From a virus, in the IMG/VR virus record IMGVR_UViG_3300025645_000521, positions 1 to 22,009 of that record: a DNA stretch of 22,009 nt; one strand, 5' to 3'. Positions 19,613 through 22,009 of the stretch are shown in pieces. Position numbers and translations under genes: made by a program. The notes beneath the pieces were generated by a model that saw only the letters and a program-made list of their open reading frames with translations, was not told the origin of the DNA and did no database searches. The number at the start of each line of letters is the position of its first letter. Positions within the stretch are counted from its first letter, which is position 1.

Positions 19613-20368
19613 ATGACCCGAAATACACTACTACTGGACGGTGACTTAATTGCTTATCGTATTGCAGCAGCACTAGAAAAGCCCGTTCACTGGGGTGATG
19701 GTTTGTGGACACTACACTGCTATGAGAACGAAGTATTTGCAGCTTTTGTAAGTAAGGTTGAGTCAATTAAAAAAGATACAGGGCTTACCGATGTAGTAGT
19801 AACTATATCCAGCCCTCGTAACTTCCGTAAAGAAATTAACCCGCTTTATAAAGCAAACCGAAAGTCAACAAGAAAGCCCATCTGCTTTGGGCCTCTCCTT
19901 GAGTTTATAAAAGAGGAATTTAACCACGTCATACTAGACCGACTAGAAGCTGATGACACAATGGGTATCCTCGCTACTCAAGAGCCTGACCGTTATCTCA
20001 TTGTAAGTGACGATAAGGACATGCTGACCATACGGGATGCCCGTATCTGGATAAAAGGTGCGGTGGTACATATAACTGAACAAGAAGCTTACGAAAACTT
20101 CATAACTCAAGCTCTCAAAGGCGACCCCACAGACGGCTATTACGGCTGTAAGGGTATTGGAGAAGTCACTGCTCGTAAGATCATAGATAAGCACCGAGGC
20201 ACCCCTGAGTCTTTATGGGAGGGTGTCCTAAAAACTTACAAGGGTGATGCGGAGGACGCACTACTAAATGCACGAATGGCCCGAATACTCACGGCAGAGC
20301 TTTGGGACGGTGAAGCACCTATTCTTTGGAACCCCCCAATTACATTAAAGGAAGTAGCTAATGCTTAA
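19613..20368 (+). CDS. 5'-3' exonuclease (FEN/RNase H type), T7 gp6-like
   Basis: The product is 251 aa (T7 gp6, 300). It removes RNA primers and degrades host DNA to nucleotides. Metal-binding acidic motifs are LLLDGDLIAYR (D9, D11), RLEADDTMG and VSDDKDMLTI; YKANRKSTRKP is the conserved basic segment; KGDPTDGYYGCKGIGEVTA is the helix-3-turn-helix DNA-binding part. C-terminal MARILTAE matches T7 MARILRFN. AGGAG lies 8 nt upstream of the ATG. It overlaps the next ORF by 8 nt. Confidence 0.95.
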   Translation: MTRNTLLLDGDLIAYRIAAALEKPVHWGDGLWTLHCYENEVFAAFVSKVESIKKDTGLTDVVVTISSPRNFRKEINPLYKANRKSTRKPICFGPLLEFIKEEFNHVILDRLEADDTMGILATQEPDRYLIVSDDKDMLTIRDARIWIKGAVVHITEQEAYENFITQALKGDPTDGYYGCKGIGEVTARKIIDKHRGTPESLWEGVLKTYKGDAEDALLNARMARILTAELWDGEAPILWNPPITLKEVANA

Positions 20369-20612
20369 AAAGAAGAAGAAGCGTATTGAACCTGCTGTTG
20401 ATCTTATAAACCAACCCCCTCACTACACTCAGGCTTCTATCCAGCCTATTGACTACATCCGCGCACATGAGATGAGTTTTTGTGAGGGTAATGTAATTAA
20501 GTACCTAACCCGACACACACTAAAAGACACACCGATGCAGGATTTGCTGAAGTGCCGTTACTACATTAATAAACTAATAGATGATTTAGAACAGGAATAC
20601 CGACAAGCATGA
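20361..20612 (+). CDS. DUF3310 family protein
   Basis: The product is 83 aa. After a Lys-rich N-terminus (MLKKKKKRIEP) it shows the DUF3310 pattern: NQPPHYTQASIQPIDYI, then FCEGNVIKYLTRHTLKD, then DLLKCRYYINKLIDDL. Members are common in phages and often lie near nucleotide-metabolism genes; T7 gp1.7, a nucleotide kinase, is related as far as I recall, so a role in dNTP supply is possible but not shown. It overlaps the exonuclease (8 nt) and the RNR start (ATGA). Confidence 0.85.
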   Translation: MLKKKKKRIEPAVDLINQPPHYTQASIQPIDYIRAHEMSFCEGNVIKYLTRHTLKDTPMQDLLKCRYYINKLIDDLEQEYRQA

Positions 20613-21581
20613 ACACATATTTCCCCACCGACTACCAAGCTTTCATCCACACCAGCCGCTATGCTAAGTGGCTTGATTCAGAAAACCGCAGAGAAAATTG
20701 GAGTGAGACTGTAAATCGTTACGTTGATAACTTAGTCCTTCCTAAGATTAAAGATGACGAGACAGTAATGGCAGTGCGCGAGGCAATCACAAACCTAGAC
20801 GTGATGCCGAGCATGAGAGCTATGATGAGCAGTGGCAAGGCTTTCGATAGGGATAACGTGGCTGGATATAATTGTTCGTATCTACCTGTTGATGATATAC
20901 GAAGCTTCGATGAAGCCATGTTTATCTTACTGTGTGGTACAGGCGTAGGCTTCTCAGTCGAGCGTCAATACGTAAACGAGTTACCAACAGTGCCAAAAAA
21001 CCTCATCAACTTAGATGAGACAATCGTAGTGCCAGACAGCAAGGAAGGTTGGGCATACTCACTGCGTACACTAATCTCCTCACTGTACAACGGTGTCGTA
21101 CCTAAGTGGGATGTGTCACTGGTGCGTCCTGCGGGTGCAAAGCTTAAGACTTTCGGTGGTCGGGCTAGTGGCCCTGCACCTCTTGTGGACTTGTTTCAAT
21201 TTGTTGTTAGCAAGTTTAAAGAAGCTTCTGGTGAAAAACTAACGAGCCTCCAGTGTCACGATATTATGTGCAAAATAGGTGAAGTAGTTGTGGTTGGTGG
21301 AGTTCGTAGATCAGCAATGATTAGCCTGTCTAATTTGAGTGATGACCGCATGCGTCATGCCAAATCTGGGGCGTACTGGGAATCCAATGGTCAGCGTAAC
21401 TTAGCGAATAACTCAGTCGCCTACACCGACAAGCCTGACTCTACATCATTCATGCGGGAATGGTTAAGTCTTGTTGAGAGTGGTACAGGTGAGCGTGGTA
21501 TCTTTAATCGCCAAGCTGCGCAGAACCAAGCAGCTAAAAATGGTAGGCGAGATGCCACCTATGAGTTTGGAACAAATCCGT
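20609..21581 (+). CDS. Class II (B12-dependent) ribonucleotide reductase, exon 1
   Basis: Exon 1 encodes residues 1-324 and the first base of codon 325. It reduces ribonucleotides to deoxyribonucleotides using adenosylcobalamin. The pattern is that of monomeric class II enzymes (Lactobacillus leichmannii type): VMPSMRAMMSSGKAFDRDNVAGYNCSYLP style region with the first redox Cys at C89, then FILLCGTGVGFSVERQYV, VVVGGVRRSAMISL, NNSVAYTDKP, and FGTNP at the exon end. Read through, the frame would end at 21593 without the catalytic Cys. Spliced to 21857 it reads NP-C-SEIILRP. The start overlaps the previous stop (ATGA), with AGGA upstream. Confidence 0.95.
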
Positions 21582-21856
21582 CAATGGCGGCTTAGTGGGG
21601 AAACCCACTCCGAAGAATTGCGTTAATTCAGGGAACACCTCTACCTAGTAGAGACAATCCTGAGCGAAGCCTTGTATCGTAAGTTATAAGGAACGTGCAA
21701 CGACTATCCCGCAAGGGAGTAGGGCATAAGCTAATGATGCTCGAAAAGCGTAACATCCTGAAAATTGGATGATGATATAGTCTGGACTATGCGGTGACGT
21801 ATAGAAGTTCATAAGAGAACTGGTGAAAGTGTTGCGACTTTCATCGAACATAATCG
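21582..21856 (+). ncRNA. Group I intron, 275 nt, no ORF
   Basis: The 5' exon ends in U (21581) and the intron ends in G (21856), the universal group I boundary. P1 is CCGT (21578-21581) with GCGG (21587-21590), giving the U-G pair at the splice site over a 5-nt loop. TCAGG/CCTGA (21628-21632 with 21659-21663) and CTCTAC/GTAGAG (21639-21644 with 21648-21653) form P4-P5-like helices; their sequence (GGGAACACCTCT...GACAATCC) recalls the T4 td intron core. P7 is GACTAT (21702-21707) with ATAGTC (21777-21782); TCCC-GCAA-GGGA (21706-21717) would be a P7.1-type helix, suggesting subgroup IA2. Splicing restores the RNR frame exactly. Confidence 0.93.
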
Positions 21857-22009
21857 GTTCAGAAATAATACTAAGACCTTACCAATTCTGTAATCTCACA
21901 GAGGTTGTAATTCGTTCAACCGACACTGAGCAAGACCTTGAGCGTAAGATCGCAGTAGCTACAATCCTTGGGACTCTCCAAGCAACCTACACGAAGTTCC
22001 CGTATCTAC
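21857..22009 (+). CDS. Class II ribonucleotide reductase, exon 2, partial at window end
   Basis: Exon 2 begins with the last two bases of codon 325 (TGT, Cys) and continues SEIILRPYQFCNLTEVVI. In L. leichmannii numbering this gives the thiyl-radical Cys408 (here C325), Glu410 (E327) and the second redox Cys419 (C336), with the same spacing of 2 and 11. The frame stays open to the end of the window (IAVATILGTLQATYTKFPYL), so the gene continues beyond it. Confidence 0.93.

Noticed and set aside
20609-21595. RNR taken as a truncated 328-aa pseudogene
   Set aside because: The missing catalytic motif continues in frame after removal of a well-formed group I intron.

Overview
The window is part of a T7-like podovirus genome (Autographiviridae type) that carries a lysogeny-type integrase. 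Almost everything reads on the + strand. The diagnostic genes are a single-subunit T7-type RNA polymerase followed, in T7 order, by ssDNA-binding protein (gp2.5), endonuclease I (gp3), amidase/lysozyme (gp3.5), primase-helicase (gp4), DNA polymerase (gp5) and 5'-3' exonuclease (gp6), plus a T7 gp18/gp19 terminase pair. An adenosylcobalamin-dependent (class II) ribonucleotide reductase and short accessory ORFs point to a marine relative (SIO1/P-SSP7 style). The tRNA-Leu(UAA) next to the integrase closely resembles the gammaproteobacterial type, so the host is probably a gammaproteobacterium (inference).

Layout. 1-3519: end of the late region, with a partial ORF, two small membrane-anchored proteins, a 3-TM holin, an HNH protein, small terminase and large terminase. 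3520-4424: about 900 bp without genes, full of G/C runs, hairpins and a 23-bp tandem repeat. Its position between terminase and early genes is where T7-like genomes have their terminal repeat or concatemer junction. 4425-9245: an early/accessory block of about 17 small ORFs with no function I can recognise, in sub-operons separated by rho-independent terminators. 9232-11310: lysogeny and control region with a winged-helix regulator, a tyrosine integrase, a complete tRNA-Leu(UAA) gene with its own promoter and terminator, and about 420 bp carrying palindromic operator-like sites and repeats that lead into the RNA polymerase gene. 11311-20612: RNA polymerase and the replication module, with a GIY-YIG nuclease and two small ORFs inserted. 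20609-22009: class II RNR gene interrupted by an approximately 275-nt group I intron.

How the genes work together. The host RNA polymerase presumably transcribes the small early genes. The phage RNA polymerase then transcribes replication and late genes; a 16-nt motif found five times, two of them inside a 47-bp repeat flanking the polymerase gene, is a candidate promoter element. The replisome is a compact T7 system, but the DNA polymerase lacks the thioredoxin-binding insertion. RNR, exonuclease and endonuclease I supply nucleotides, partly by degrading host DNA. Terminase, HNH protein, holin and amidase serve packaging and lysis. Because terminase, early genes, integrase, tRNA and RNA polymerase are contiguous, the sequence is a circular or concatemeric (or circularly assembled) phage genome and not a prophage split at this tRNA.

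The strongest findings are the ORF-less group I intron that splits the codon for the catalytic cysteine of the RNR; the two-copy hairpin element with compensatory stem changes (3601 and 11221); the repeated motif around the polymerase gene; and the operator-like palindromes between tRNA and polymerase gene.
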